Shown piece after piece: positions 15,853 through 25,346 of a stretch of DNA of 60,432 bases. How positions within the stretch are numbered: position 1 is the stretch's first letter; the number at the start of each line of letters is the position of its first letter. Location: the NCBI RefSeq assembly GCF_003124125.1, contig NZ_QCXQ01000003.1, positions 136,895 to 197,326 of the forward strand, read 5' to 3'. Source of the stretch: Levilactobacillus bambusae. Lineage in GTDB: Bacteria; Bacillota; Bacilli; Lactobacillales; Lactobacillaceae. The notes under the pieces were generated by a model, which made no database searches, was not told where the DNA came from, and saw only the letters and a list, made by a program, of their open reading frames with translations. The position numbers were made by a program, and so were the translations under genes.

Positions 15853-18800
15853 CTACTCTGAACGGCGCCGACGCCATAGTTGGAATAGCCCGGCACTGAC
15901 GAAAATGATCATTCCGCCCAGCGTCAAAAGCTCACCTAGTTTTAATCCGGGTGTCTGATAGGTTAACTTAATTTTATGGGTCCCAGCCGGTAGGTGTGCG
16001 CCAACAAATCCCACGTTAACCCGGGAGGTTTTTGCTGGGTGTCCATCTACAGTAAGCTGCCATCCCTTGGAGTACGGAATGGAAGTCGTTAAAATGGTGG
16101 CTTGATCCGACGTCGCCGTCCCCGTGACAACATCATTATGAACGGACAATTGGGTCAGCTTTTGCTTCTTCAACTGCTGCATCCGTTGGCTATAGGACTT
16201 GTTCATCGGCACTGCGATGATCTTAGCCGACTTGTACGAAATTCCTTGGACCCCTTCAAAAGTAATATCAACAGTCTTTCTAGCGGTCTTGGAGTACCCC
16301 AAATTGAGTAGTTGACTCGTCTTTGGTTCGTAATCGGAGAGGTTCGTTGACCCTAGTTGGTTGTACCCGGTCAAATTATGCTTGCTCTTCACTTGAACAT
16401 TGTAGGCTCCGTCACCCGTAACCGAGGTTGCCTTGCGCCAGGTTTGAAGCTGGCTGTCAAACGGATATGGCGTGTTATTAAAGGTATTTTTATTTTTGGT
16501 ATTGGTTACCGAGTCCGTCATCGTTCGTGGTTGGACCTTAATCCCATCCAGTTGAAGATAGAGTTCCGTATTCTTGGTTAGTTCCGGTTTACTGAGCGTT
16601 AACCGGTAAGAAAGTCGCTGGCCCGTATTGCTGGAAGTAAGCTCATGCAAGCCATCTTCATTCGCCTTAAGGTTGTTTTTCACAATCTGCTGGTTTTCTC
16701 TTACAGCTGTTTCTAACTGAACCCGGTTTTCAGATAACAATGCTTTCCCTGCTGAACTCTTCTTTAATTTTTCATTGTTGGCAGTTGCCAGCTCCTTATC
16801 CAAGTCTTCGGGCGTACTCAGCCACGTCGATGTCGTTGCCATGGTTGAATCTGTCTTTACGCCGGTACCTTGATGATCCGCAGATTTTTGATCGGCATCA
16901 TCCTGCCGGTTTTGAACCACTTTTTGCAAGGAATCTAAAACGCGGGTCGTATTGACAGAAGTTGTGTAATCCAAAGTTTGGGCCTGGGAGTGATAATCAA
17001 CCGTTTTAACGTTCTTACGGCTACCAGTCGTCAACGCCCCGTAAGTCATTGCCTGTTCACGATCAACACCGTTCAGGTGGTTAAATTGTGTTTGGCTGAG
17101 AATTGAGGTCTGTAAGTAGGCTAACGGCAGCGCGTTATTCGACTTCAGGATGGTAGTTCCCACTCCATTGCCGTATAACCGAGTCGGTTTATCCTTAACG
17201 CTTTTAACTTTGTGGTAACCGTAGGGTAACGTTTGGGTTCCCAGTTGATTTGACCGAATAAACAGGTATTTAACCCCTAACAAATTACTCAAACTCGTCC
17301 GTCCATCTAACTGATTAATGGGTTTATTCATATTGGCCTGCGTGTTTTGAACTGCATTGCTGAACTGCCCCAGCCACTTATTTTGAACCGAGTAGTACGA
17401 CATAATATCGTGGGTGCCGTTATTTAAGCCCACGTTCGTACTGGCGTTAGCTTTATAATCATAATATTTTCCGGTGGAGCTCCTGTAGAACCCAGATTGT
17501 TCCCGGACGTACTTATCCGCACCATCTAAATACTTCTTCTGGTAGGCGGTAGCTAAACCACGGGTTAATAATTCCGAATTAATCCCATCTGGACTGACGT
17601 TCGGACTAAAGAACCCGTAACCATTACTGATCAGATTCAGGCCAAAAATGGCCCAAACCGTGCCCCACGCCATTTTAGATGACAACCCTAGTTGCTGGCG
17701 GAGTGCCAGAACCCCGATTAAGGCGAATAGGAGGCCGTACGACACGGAATCGTGAATGGGATTATCAAAGATAAATCCGTTAGCCACCCAGACTAACCCA
17801 ACCAGAATGATAGCGGCGCCAACCATGACCCGATAATCATACCGGGTGAGCGTACTAAAGTGGTCGACAAAAATCATGAGGGCCAAGCTAAAGAAAAGGC
17901 AGCCCAAAAGAATCCACCGGTCTGACGGGGTTGAGCCCCCGTTCATAATGGCAGCGACCACCGGTGATAAACTCCCCACCAGGATCAAAGTCAACGTCAC
18001 GCTTAACGCCAAGTAACGACGGTAATGACTTAAAACGTACACGATTCCCAGAAAGGTTAACGTACTAATCCCCATACTAAGCCAGAAGCCGGCCCGGCCC
18101 GGAGAAGTGATGATGGAAGATGGTACGCTGAGGTAAAAGTTGACGGGATAGAACCAGTAGCCATTAGCAAACTGCGCCGTTGAATTGACCCGGGTCGATT
18201 GCATCATGGCTATGACGGACGGAATAAACAATATAGCGGATAATAAAAAGCCCGTCACTACCGGTTTCACGAGCTGCCAAAGCGTCTTAAACAACGGCAT
18301 TGGCTGATGATCTATCCACGACCGCGCATACCGCATTGCAGCGTACGCAAAACTACCAATCGCTAATATGTAGGCAAAGTAAAAGTTGCTAGCCAACGTT
18401 ACCGCTACTGCGAGAGCAAGCGGCAGCCAGGATTTCCCCCGGAAAATCCGCTCAATCCCATAGGCCAGCAGTGGAAACAGAATCATCGGCAACAAGAAGA
18501 AGGGATGCCGAACACTCACAAACAGGGAGTAACCCGTAAAGGTGTAGGCTAAACTACCAAGCAACTGACTTTGCGGCTTGAACTTGAACTGCCGTGAAAA
18601 TATCAGGAAAGCTAACCCACTACAGAATAACCGGAGAATAACGAGGAGGTTATACCCCATTTCGATCCTATTCTTGGGAAATACCGCAATAAGGTAAGCA
18701 AACGGATCCCCCGTTACGTAGTAAGAAAAGGTAGTTAACTTATCCGCCCCTAAACCAAGGGCCCAAGACCACCCAAATAAACTCCCCGGAAACCCGTGGT

Positions 18801-18969
18801 GGAGTAAATCATAGAACTTTACCAGGATGGGATAGTGCTGGGCTAATCCATCCCCCCACCAGATAAATGATTTTCCCGTAAGTAGAAAGATTCCGTAAAT
18901 GATGCAGACTAAAATGGTAAATAAAATTGTAAACTGCGCATAAATTTTTTTGGAAGTTAATCGTTTCAC
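15853..18969 (-). CDS. YfhO-family polytopic membrane protein (GT-C type, wall polymer glycosylation)
   Basis: The 1038-residue protein matches the YfhO family: about a dozen helices in residues 10-430 with the early motif WWGDGLAQHYP, then a large extracytoplasmic domain (about 440-1005) and a last helix before a basic end (LWRRRRSE). In Bacillus and Listeria, YfhO-like GT-C proteins transfer sugars from undecaprenyl phosphate to teichoic acids; the same role here is inferred. The start is GTG at 18969 behind AGGGGA. A TATAAT lies at 19005-19010 on the minus strand. The gene stands alone and has a good terminator. Confidence 0.85.
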   Translation of the reverse strand: MKRLTSKKIYAQFTILFTILVCIIYGIFLLTGKSFIWWGDGLAQHYPILVKFYDLLHHGFPGSLFGWSWALGLGADKLTTFSYYVTGDPFAYLIAVFPKNRIEMGYNLLVILRLFCSGLAFLIFSRQFKFKPQSQLLGSLAYTFTGYSLFVSVRHPFFLLPMILFPLLAYGIERIFRGKSWLPLALAVAVTLASNFYFAYILAIGSFAYAAMRYARSWIDHQPMPLFKTLWQLVKPVVTGFLLSAILFIPSVIAMMQSTRVNSTAQFANGYWFYPVNFYLSVPSSIITSPGRAGFWLSMGISTLTFLGIVYVLSHYRRYLALSVTLTLILVGSLSPVVAAIMNGGSTPSDRWILLGCLFFSLALMIFVDHFSTLTRYDYRVMVGAAIILVGLVWVANGFIFDNPIHDSVSYGLLFALIGVLALRQQLGLSSKMAWGTVWAIFGLNLISNGYGFFSPNVSPDGINSELLTRGLATAYQKKYLDGADKYVREQSGFYRSSTGKYYDYKANASTNVGLNNGTHDIMSYYSVQNKWLGQFSNAVQNTQANMNKPINQLDGRTSLSNLLGVKYLFIRSNQLGTQTLPYGYHKVKSVKDKPTRLYGNGVGTTILKSNNALPLAYLQTSILSQTQFNHLNGVDREQAMTYGALTTGSRKNVKTVDYHSQAQTLDYTTSVNTTRVLDSLQKVVQNRQDDADQKSADHQGTGVKTDSTMATTSTWLSTPEDLDKELATANNEKLKKSSAGKALLSENRVQLETAVRENQQIVKNNLKANEDGLHELTSSNTGQRLSYRLTLSKPELTKNTELYLQLDGIKVQPRTMTDSVTNTKNKNTFNNTPYPFDSQLQTWRKATSVTGDGAYNVQVKSKHNLTGYNQLGSTNLSDYEPKTSQLLNLGYSKTARKTVDITFEGVQGISYKSAKIIAVPMNKSYSQRMQQLKKQKLTQLSVHNDVVTGTATSDQATILTTSIPYSKGWQLTVDGHPAKTSRVNVGFVGAHLPAGTHKIKLTYQTPGLKLGELLTLGGMIIFVSAGLFQLWRRRRSE

Positions 18970-19074
18970 CCTAATTCCCCTAACTTAAAACATATCTATT
19001 ATTCATTATACGGCGTTACCTGATGATTTTGGAACTAATGATCATTAAAAATTCAACAAATTTTCCTTAAAACC

Positions 19075-19246
19075 AAAGAAAAATCCCCGCTCTTTTTAAG
19101 GCCAACACCCTTAGAAAGAACGGGGATTTCCCATCCGGTTGATAAACTTGATGAACGATTTAAGTTAAGCAAAACGTATGGACATATCAAGTTAGGTTTT
19201 CGCCAAGCCTATCAAGTCGTCAGCTACCACTCAGCTGTTATCGACA
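19075..19246 (-). ncRNA. Candidate small RNA or leader, about 170 nt
   Basis: An extended -10 box TGTTATAAT (minus strand, 19253-19261) predicts a start near 19246, and the terminator at 19079-19131 ends the transcript. The 5' part folds as a stem of GTCG/CGAC enclosing CAGCT/AGCTG (about 19215-19244). cre-like sequences (TGGGAAACGTTTTACA read on the minus strand, near 19349-19364, and another near 19391-19404) lie upstream. No ORF with a ribosome binding site is seen. It does not match any RNA family I know. Confidence 0.4.
19079..19131 (-). terminator. Terminator-like hairpin in the intergenic region right of the YfhO-type gene
   Basis: On the minus strand AAATCCCCG..CTTTCTAAGG pairs with CCTTAAAAAGAG..CGGGGATTT followed by TTCTTT. 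No gene ends here, so it may end a small RNA or act as an attenuator before the YfhO-type gene. Confidence 0.65.
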
Positions 19247-19496
19247 TGAGTAATTATAACAAAAATGTTTCACACACAGGTAATTTTTATTCGATTGTAA
19301 TATTACAAATCCATAACAGGTAAAACATAATTTGTACCATGTAAACAGTGTAAAACGTTTCCCATTTGCTTTTCTAAGGCTAATTAATACCTGTTAACGT
19401 TTCGAACTACATGTTGCTTTTTTTAGCGGTTGTCTTACTTTGTTAATCTAATATCGGCCCGCTAATATGTTTCACAGAAGGTGCAAAAAAATGGGG

Positions 19497-19603
19497 TTGG
19501 AACATTAGGCCCGCTTCGCTCAAAAAACACAAATCTGCAACTTAACACGACGTCCCTCATCCAAAGTCCGGATGACTTCGTACCAGTAGTTACGTGACAT
19601 TAG
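19497..19603 (+). repeat. Dispersed intergenic repeat, partial copy
   Basis: The left module TTGGAACATTAGGCCCGC (from 19497) and the internal module ACCAGTAGTTACG (19582-19594) match the element at 35942-36148. The right half with the large hairpin is missing. It sits just downstream of the phosphoketolase terminator. Confidence 0.7.
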
Positions 19604-19616
19604 TCAAGCCAAATCA

Positions 19617-19653
19617 AAAAAACACCGGGCAAGTTCAGATTGAACTTGCCCGG
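19617..19653 (-). terminator. Phosphoketolase terminator
   Basis: CCGGGCAAGTTCA (19625-19637) pairs perfectly with TGAACTTGCCCGG (19641-19653). On the minus strand a T7 run follows. Confidence 0.93.
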
Positions 19654-19697
19654 CGCCATAATTAACTAGGTGATGAGCACCTTAGTCGTCGAACAGA

Positions 19698-22079
19698 CTA
19701 CTTAAGTGGCTTCCATTCCCAGTTTTCAACTTCTGGTAAATCAGTTCCCACTTCATCGATGTAGGCAGTGTGCTTAGCAACCATGTCATCCATCTTTTGA
19801 ACGAATGAGGCACCCTTAACGGCGTACTTAGGTTGATCCAAGACAGCTTCCTTAGCCAAGTCGAACCGGTCGAGCTGGTTAAGAACCCGCATGTCAAATG
19901 GTGTGGTAATATCACCGTTTTCACGGTAACCGTGAACGTGTAAGTTATGATTGTGACGATCGAAGAAGAGGTCCTTGATCATGCCTTCGAAACCGTGCCA
20001 TGCAAAGATAACAGGCTTGTCAGTCGTGAAGTAACGGTCGAATTCTTCGTCGCTCAAACCACGTGGGTCCAACTTAGGTGAACGAAGCTTCAAGATATCA
20101 ACAACGTTAATAAAGCGAATCTTCATTTCTGGGAAGTTATCGTGCAAGATAGAAATTGCAGCTAATGATTCCCAAGTTGGTTCAGTCCCAGCAGCGGCGA
20201 ACACAATATCAGGTTCTTCGCCTTGGTCAGTTGATGCCCAATCAATGTAGCCTAAACCATTGTGAACCAGGTTAGTGGCTTCTTCAATTGAGAACCATTG
20301 TGGCCGTGGGTGCTTTGAAGTAACGATCAAGTTGATCTTTTCGCGGCTCCGGAATACGACGTCACCAACGGCTAACAGGGTGTTAGCATCGGCTGGCAAG
20401 TATTCACGGATAAATTCAGGCTTCTTTTCTGACAAGTGAGTCAGCATACCTGGGTCCTGGTGAGTGTACCCATTGTGATCTTGTTGGAATACGGTTGACG
20501 TATCAACGAAGTTCAATGATGGGTAGTCATGACGCCAGTATTGTTCTGAGGCCTTCCGTAACCACTTGAAGTGTTGGGTTAACATTGAGTCGACGACCCG
20601 ACCGAATGCTTCGTAGGTAGCGAAGAAACCATGACGACCCGTCAGAACGTAACCTTCAAGGAAACCTTCATCTTGGTGTTCGGATAATTGAGAATCGATT
20701 ACCCGGCCTTGTGGGGCCATGTTTTCATCGGCTGGTTCGTGGATTGGTTCCATCCATTGACGCTTGCCGTAGTCTAACATTGAGTAAAGACGGTTAGACT
20801 TGGATTCATCAGGACCAAACGCACGGAAGTTGTGTTGGTTTAACTTCATCGTATCGCGGATGTAGTCTGACCATACCACCATATCTTGAGCAACCGTCTT
20901 GCCTGGAGTTGAAGTATCAACAGCGTACTTCTTGTAGTCAGGCAAGTCTAATGGTTCAGGCTTAACCCCACCGTTAGTAATTGGGTTCATGGCCATCCGC
21001 TTAGTACCCTTAGGTGCCATGTCGATGACGTCTTGCTTGATTGAACCGTCTTGGTTGAAGAGATCTTCTGGCTTATAGCTTTCCATCCAAGCTAAGAATT
21101 CTTCCTTGTCGTCCATGTTGCCGGCAGAGAAGTCTAATGGGACTTGGTGGGCCCGGAATGAACCTTCAATTGGGTTACCATCTTTGTCCTTCTTAGGACC
21201 AGTCCAGCCCTTAGGTGAACGGAAGATGATCATTGGCCAAATTGGTTCAGTGTTGTCATTGTTGTCACGAGCATTCTTTTGAATAGCTTGAATCTTTTCG
21301 ATTGCACTATCCATAACCTTAGCCATAGCTTCGGCAGTCCGCATAACATCATCAGCAGCACCGTCAGTTTCAACAAACATTGGATCCCAGCCCATACCCT
21401 TGAAGTAGTTGGTTAACTCTTCATCGGTCATCCGGGAAAGGATGGTTGGGTTAGAAATCTTAAACCCGTTCAAGTTGATGATTGGTAATACCGCACCATC
21501 AGTGATTGGGTTGATAAACTTGTCGGAGAACCATGAAGCAGCTAATGGACCTGATTCGCTTTCACCATCACCAACTTCAACGGCGGCAATCTGGTCTGGG
21601 TTATCTAAGATTGCACCAGTCCCATGGGAAATACTGTAACCAAGTTCCCCACCTTCATGCATTGAACCTGGAGTTTCAGGTGCCGCATGGGAAGCAATTC
21701 CACCTGGGAAGGAGAATTGTTTGAAGAGGCGTTGAAGTCCCTTTTCATCCTGGGTGATGTTAGGGTAGATTTCAGTATAACTACCATCAACGTAAGAGTT
21801 GGAAACCATTACTTGGCCACCGTGACCTGAACCTTCAATGTAGAACATGTTTAAATCATACTTGTTGATGACACGGTTTAATTCTGCGTAAATGAAGTTT
21901 TGAGAAGCAATCGTACCCCAGTGGCCGATTGGCTTGATCTTAACGTCATCAGAAGTTAAATCGCCCTTTAATAATGGGTTGTCACGTAAGAACAATTGAC
22001 CAACTGAAAGGTAGTTGGCGGCGTTCCAGTACTTGATAACACCTTCCAAATATTCTTTGGAATCGTAATCTACTGCCAT
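19698..22079 (-). CDS. xfp: Xylulose-5-phosphate/fructose-6-phosphate phosphoketolase
   Basis: The thiamine diphosphate enzyme cleaves xylulose 5-phosphate (often also fructose 6-phosphate) with phosphate to acetyl phosphate and glyceraldehyde 3-phosphate, the defining step of heterolactic fermentation. The 793-residue protein shows [22 protein letters not shown] and GWTGPKK, all phosphoketolase signatures, at full length. AAGGAGTG precedes the ATG. A good promoter (22176-22203) and a leader hairpin (22143-22163) lie upstream and a perfect terminator follows. Codon use is strongly biased to preferred codons, as for a highly expressed enzyme. Confidence 0.97.
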   Translation of the reverse strand: MAVDYDSKEYLEGVIKYWNAANYLSVGQLFLRDNPLLKGDLTSDDVKIKPIGHWGTIASQNFIYAELNRVINKYDLNMFYIEGSGHGGQVMVSNSYVDGSYTEIYPNITQDEKGLQRLFKQFSFPGGIASHAAPETPGSMHEGGELGYSISHGTGAILDNPDQIAAVEVGDGESESGPLAASWFSDKFINPITDGAVLPIINLNGFKISNPTILSRMTDEELTNYFKGMGWDPMFVETDGAADDVMRTAEAMAKVMDSAIEKIQAIQKNARDNNDNTEPIWPMIIFRSPKGWTGPKKDKDGNPIEGSFRAHQVPLDFSAGNMDDKEEFLAWMESYKPEDLFNQDGSIKQDVIDMAPKGTKRMAMNPITNGGVKPEPLDLPDYKKYAVDTSTPGKTVAQDMVVWSDYIRDTMKLNQHNFRAFGPDESKSNRLYSMLDYGKRQWMEPIHEPADENMAPQGRVIDSQLSEHQDEGFLEGYVLTGRHGFFATYEAFGRVVDSMLTQHFKWLRKASEQYWRHDYPSLNFVDTSTVFQQDHNGYTHQDPGMLTHLSEKKPEFIREYLPADANTLLAVGDVVFRSREKINLIVTSKHPRPQWFSIEEATNLVHNGLGYIDWASTDQGEEPDIVFAAAGTEPTWESLAAISILHDNFPEMKIRFINVVDILKLRSPKLDPRGLSDEEFDRYFTTDKPVIFAWHGFEGMIKDLFFDRHNHNLHVHGYRENGDITTPFDMRVLNQLDRFDLAKEAVLDQPKYAVKGASFVQKMDDMVAKHTAYIDEVGTDLPEVENWEWKPLK

Positions 22080-22142
22080 GAATTAACACTCCTTCTTTGA
22101 AATCAAAGTCTAAAACTTGTTGATAGAACTATGGCGTAAGGT

Positions 22143-22203
22143 TTACTCGTTTTCTTCGAGTAATTTACACTGACAATGATAAACCATTTTTACTATAAGT
22201 CAA
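22143..22203 (-). promoter_or_regulatory. Phosphoketolase promoter and leader hairpin
   Basis: On the minus strand TTGACT (22198-22203) and TATCAT (22176-22181) are 16 bp apart. Inside the leader TTACTCG and CGAGTAA form a hairpin (22143-22163). It is not followed by a T run, so stability or regulation rather than termination is likely. Confidence 0.7.
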
Positions 22204-22320
22204 CCTTTTTATAAATTGGACCGTATCAATTCATAAAAACTGATTACCCCAGTATCTGGAGTCCTCTATTATGTCAAATCGGCCCCATAATTGCGAGGAT
22301 TTAGTTCCTGAATGTTTATC

Positions 22321-22370
22321 CAAAAACAACCATCAAGAGTCGGGAAATTCTCCGACTCTTGATGGTTGTT
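22321..22370 (-). terminator. Terminator of the GntR gene at 22378
   Basis: A 19-bp perfect stem runs from 22325-22343 (AACAACCATCAAGAGTCGG) to 22352-22370. On the minus strand TTTTTGG follows. Confidence 0.92.
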
Positions 22371-22377
22371 TAATCCG

Positions 22378-23103
22378 CTATTCTTCATCAAGATTAACGA
22401 ACGTATTGTAATTTAAATATTTATAATGCAGCCTCATATTTGACACTTCAAACGGAGTCCCATCGTCGAGGAAGAAAATTCCCTCCATAATCCCCACCGG
22501 TTCAGTGGGTTTTAGCCGCAATAGGTCTTGGTCCTCAGCGTTAGATGGGGCAGCCTTAATGGTCATAAACGACTTAGTCGCCGTTTTGCCCTGGGTCTCT
22601 AAGTAGTTAAAAATCGACCCCGAGACAATTTGCGCCGTTAAATCCGGGACAATCTTAATGGGAATGTACCCCGTCTCGATCATAAACGGCTGATCATCAA
22701 ACAACCGCAGCCGTTTAATTTCGTACACAAAGTCGCCCGCATCCAAAAATAATTCCTGCTGCAGATCGGGCGTGGCCGAGACAACGTTAAACGCCAGGAG
22801 TTTAATGCCCGGGGTGGCTCCCGCCGACTTCATACTATCGGTTACCCCGAGGTTCGATCCCTCGTATTTAAAAATACTTTGATTTTTTAGGTATAGTGGA
22901 TTAATAAAGGTTCCGGAACCGCGCTTTTTAAAAATAATGCCCTGGTTGGCCAGGACGTTAAGCGCGCGTTTAATGGAACTCCGGCTGACTTGGTACTCTT
23001 CGCTTAAGCTTCGTTCATCCGGTAATTTTTTATTCGGAAACTGATTTTGATATATCCGCTGCTTTAGATCGTGCATTACCTGTCGGTACACTAAATCTGC
23101 CAT
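22378..23103 (-). CDS. GntR/HutC-family transcriptional regulator
   Basis: The 241-residue protein has an N-terminal winged helix (about 1-70, with LPDERSLSEEYQVSRSSIKR and a wing FKKRGSGTFI) and a C-terminal UTRA ligand-binding domain, the HutC type that usually senses sugars, sugar phosphates or amino acids. ATG 23103 is chosen because AGAGGAG lies six bases upstream; an earlier in-frame ATG at 23124 lacks this. It has its own terminator, so it is separate from xfp. The ligand and targets are unknown. Confidence 0.88.
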   Translation of the reverse strand: MADLVYRQVMHDLKQRIYQNQFPNKKLPDERSLSEEYQVSRSSIKRALNVLANQGIIFKKRGSGTFINPLYLKNQSIFKYEGSNLGVTDSMKSAGATPGIKLLAFNVVSATPDLQQELFLDAGDFVYEIKRLRLFDDQPFMIETGYIPIKIVPDLTAQIVSGSIFNYLETQGKTATKSFMTIKAAPSNAEDQDLLRLKPTEPVGIMEGIFFLDDGTPFEVSNMRLHYKYLNYNTFVNLDEE

Positions 23104-23290
23104 GACGACTCCTCTAATCTTCACTGGATGGTCTTTAACCCACCCAGTATAACAGGTTTTAGAACCCGTGTCTTGTTTCTCGCAAAGATATGCGGTCCAG
23201 TCATTTTAAAAGTCCAATCCAATTTCTAAAAACCCGACTCGTCTCGGTCCATAAAACATGCTAAACTAGGCGGTAAGAAGGTGAACCAAC

Positions 23291-23791
23291 ATGGCGAAAA
23301 AAAGCAAGAAGGGGCGGTTGCACAAAACCCTTGTGGAACAGATCCTCGATAAGAACAAAATTCCCTACCAACAGTTAGTGTTTGAAACCTATACGGATGG
23401 TGACGTTCAGTCCGCGGTTCATACCAATGACGACCATCACGTTTATAAAACGCTGGCTCTCCTAGGTAACACAACGGGCCCCGTGATCGGGGTACTTCCC
23501 ATTGACCGACACTTAGATGAAAAAAAGCTGGCTAAGGTGTCCGGCAACAAAAAAGTCAACATGATCCCCTTGAAGGACCTCCAAAAGACCACCGGTTACG
23601 AACACGGCGCCAACACCCCCATCGGCATTTGGGAGAAAAGCAAGTACCCCATTTATATTGATGAGGTCGCCCAAGATCAGGGCCAAATTGCCGTCTCTTC
23701 GGGGCAAATCGGCCGGTCCGTTATTCTCGACGCCAATGACCTGGCCCATCTCGTCTCCGGGACGTTTGCCGATTTAGAAGCCCATGATTAA
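23291..23791 (+). CDS. ybaK: YbaK/EbsC-family aminoacyl-tRNA deacylase
   Basis: The 166-residue protein matches the YbaK family, which hydrolyses mischarged Cys-tRNA(Pro) and related species. It shows the conserved KTLALLGN, VIGVLPIDRHLDEKKLAKV and GYEHGANTPIG motifs and a C-terminal SSGQIGRSVIL segment. A basic start (MAKKSKKGR) is common in lactobacilli. AGAAGGTGA precedes the ATG. It overlaps the following membrane protein gene by 8 bp. Confidence 0.9.
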   Translation: MAKKSKKGRLHKTLVEQILDKNKIPYQQLVFETYTDGDVQSAVHTNDDHHVYKTLALLGNTTGPVIGVLPIDRHLDEKKLAKVSGNKKVNMIPLKDLQKTTGYEHGANTPIGIWEKSKYPIYIDEVAQDQGQIAVSSGQIGRSVILDANDLAHLVSGTFADLEAHD

Positions 23792-24563
23792 GACCCTATT
23801 CGAAGTCAATACGCAGGTGCTTTTGGATCTGGTGGTCGTTCCCGTCCTATTTATCACCCTGTTAACCTGGGTAAACCGCCAAATTAAGGAGTTATTGGCC
23901 CAGTACTTCGGGATGCGCAGCGAGGCCGTATTAGGAAGCTTAGGCATCATTATTCACGAAGCGAGCCATTTAGTGGTGGCTCTTCTGTTTGGCCACCACA
24001 TCACCCATGTCACCCTGTTACGGTTTCCGAAAAACGAGGACCCCGATCTTTCCCTGGGATCCGTTAACCACACCTGGAATCAAAACAACCTGTATCAAAC
24101 GGTCGGTAACCTCTTTATCGGTGTAGCTCCCATTTTCGGCTGTACGGGGGCCCTCCTTGCTTTGATGGCTTGGTTAACGCCCGAGGCCTTTGCGGGGATG
24201 ACCCCTTTAAAGCAGAATCCCACGTGGACTCAACTTCAGCATTTTCTGGCCACCATCAGTCAGTCGTCAACCCCGTGGTGGCACTGGGTAACCTTGATTA
24301 TCCTCTCCCTTAGCATCTGTATTGGCGGCTTTGACCTCAGTACGGCTGATTACCTTAATTCAAAGGTGGGACTGTTAAGCTATCTGGTTCTCATCGTTGC
24401 ATTAACCAGTGGTCTCACCGTCTTTGGCATTGTGACGGCATTTGCCAACGGCGCCACCCGATTTGCGGTGAGTTTGACCGTCATCTTAATGTATTCCTTT
24501 ATTTTAAGCTGCTTGACCTATTTCCTGTTGCGGATAATAATTGCTATAAAAAAGGGTCGCTGA
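23784..24563 (+). CDS. Polytopic membrane protein with HEXXH motif (M50-like peptidase candidate)
   Basis: The 259-residue protein has about six hydrophobic helices. The second to third region contains IIIHEASHLVVALLFG with HEASH at about 58-62, the zinc motif placed in a membrane helix as in site-2 type M50 proteases. A possible third ligand is an Asp in GGFDLSTADY near residue 195. The family cannot be fixed by eye; inactive transport-like functions are possible. It begins within the ybaK stop (8-bp overlap), so the two are coupled, and its stop codon lies inside the following terminator stem. Confidence 0.65.
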   Translation: MIKTLFEVNTQVLLDLVVVPVLFITLLTWVNRQIKELLAQYFGMRSEAVLGSLGIIIHEASHLVVALLFGHHITHVTLLRFPKNEDPDLSLGSVNHTWNQNNLYQTVGNLFIGVAPIFGCTGALLALMAWLTPEAFAGMTPLKQNPTWTQLQHFLATISQSSTPWWHWVTLIILSLSICIGGFDLSTADYLNSKVGLLSYLVLIVALTSGLTVFGIVTAFANGATRFAVSLTVILMYSFILSCLTYFLLRIIIAIKKGR

Positions 24564-24583
24564 TAGTTCAGCGACCCTTTTTT
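24554..24583. terminator. Bidirectional terminator between convergent genes
   Basis: GGGTCGCTGA (24554-24563) pairs with TCAGCGACCC (24568-24577), flanked by A and T runs. It serves both the 23784 gene and the CPBP gene ending at 24585. Confidence 0.93.
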
Positions 24584-24584
24584 G

Positions 24585-25328
24585 CTATTCCACCACTTCA
24601 TACACCCGCTGCGTCTTACTCTTCCGCAACAAGAAGATGGAAACGGCCAACATCAAAATCCAGGGACCTAACAGGGGTAGAATAGCTAGCCCGTGGGTGT
24701 AAATGATTGAACCGCTGACACCAAGTGACGCCTCGAAGTCATTTATTCCGTGAAACAGCATTGGCCAAATTAGGCTTCGGGTCCGCAGGTAGAGGGCTGC
24801 TAAGAATAACCCCAAGAAGAAGGCGTTGAGCCCCTGAACCAGAGTCGCTTCAATGACTTGATGGGCGCCTAGATTGACCATGTGCGTGGCACCAAATAGA
24901 ACACTCACAATGAGAACTGTCCGCCACATTCCGGCATGGCCAGAAAAATGGGATAGGGTCCCAGGAAGTAAGATCCCCCGGAAGAGAAGTTCCTCTGTAA
25001 CCCCAGCGCACACCCCAATAATAAGGGCGGTTTCAACGTTCGCATTTTTAGTTTGAGTCCATACTAGGATTGCCTGTAAGCAGACGATTATGGTTAAGCT
25101 GTTCACCATCAGAATCGTTTTTGCGGGTACGTCCGACTTAAAATGGAGTGGTTGATGAATCCAAAAATAATTTAAAGTGAGGATAACAGCAATAGCAATT
25201 AATTCCTGCACAATAAGCCGGGTGGAAAAATTCCACGACTTAGGGAAAAGGGCGTTAGCACCTAACACGACGATAATAAACGCAAACCAAATGGTAATCA
25301 GTTTTGTCCAACTTGTTTTTTGCATCAT
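24585..25328 (-). CDS. CPBP-family intramembrane glutamic endopeptidase
   Basis: The 247-residue membrane protein has about seven helices and the CPBP (Abi) motifs EELLFRG (EExxxR), FGATHMVN and HGINDF, whose Glu and His residues form the catalytic site of this family. Members in lactobacilli process prenylated or bacteriocin-related substrates, or serve in self-immunity; none can be assigned here. AGGAGG lies 5-8 bases before two adjacent ATGs (25328 and 25325). It starts 18 bp after the HD gene stop, so the pair is an operon. Confidence 0.88.
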   Translation of the reverse strand: MMQKTSWTKLITIWFAFIIVVLGANALFPKSWNFSTRLIVQELIAIAVILTLNYFWIHQPLHFKSDVPAKTILMVNSLTIIVCLQAILVWTQTKNANVETALIIGVCAGVTEELLFRGILLPGTLSHFSGHAGMWRTVLIVSVLFGATHMVNLGAHQVIEATLVQGLNAFFLGLFLAALYLRTRSLIWPMLFHGINDFEASLGVSGSIIYTHGLAILPLLGPWILMLAVSIFLLRKSKTQRVYEVVE

Positions 25329-25346
25329 TTCAACCTCCTAGCTGAC

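Noticed and set aside
23104-23124. Longer N-terminus of the GntR regulator
   Set aside because: The extra seven residues precede the AGAGGAG site that serves ATG 23103.
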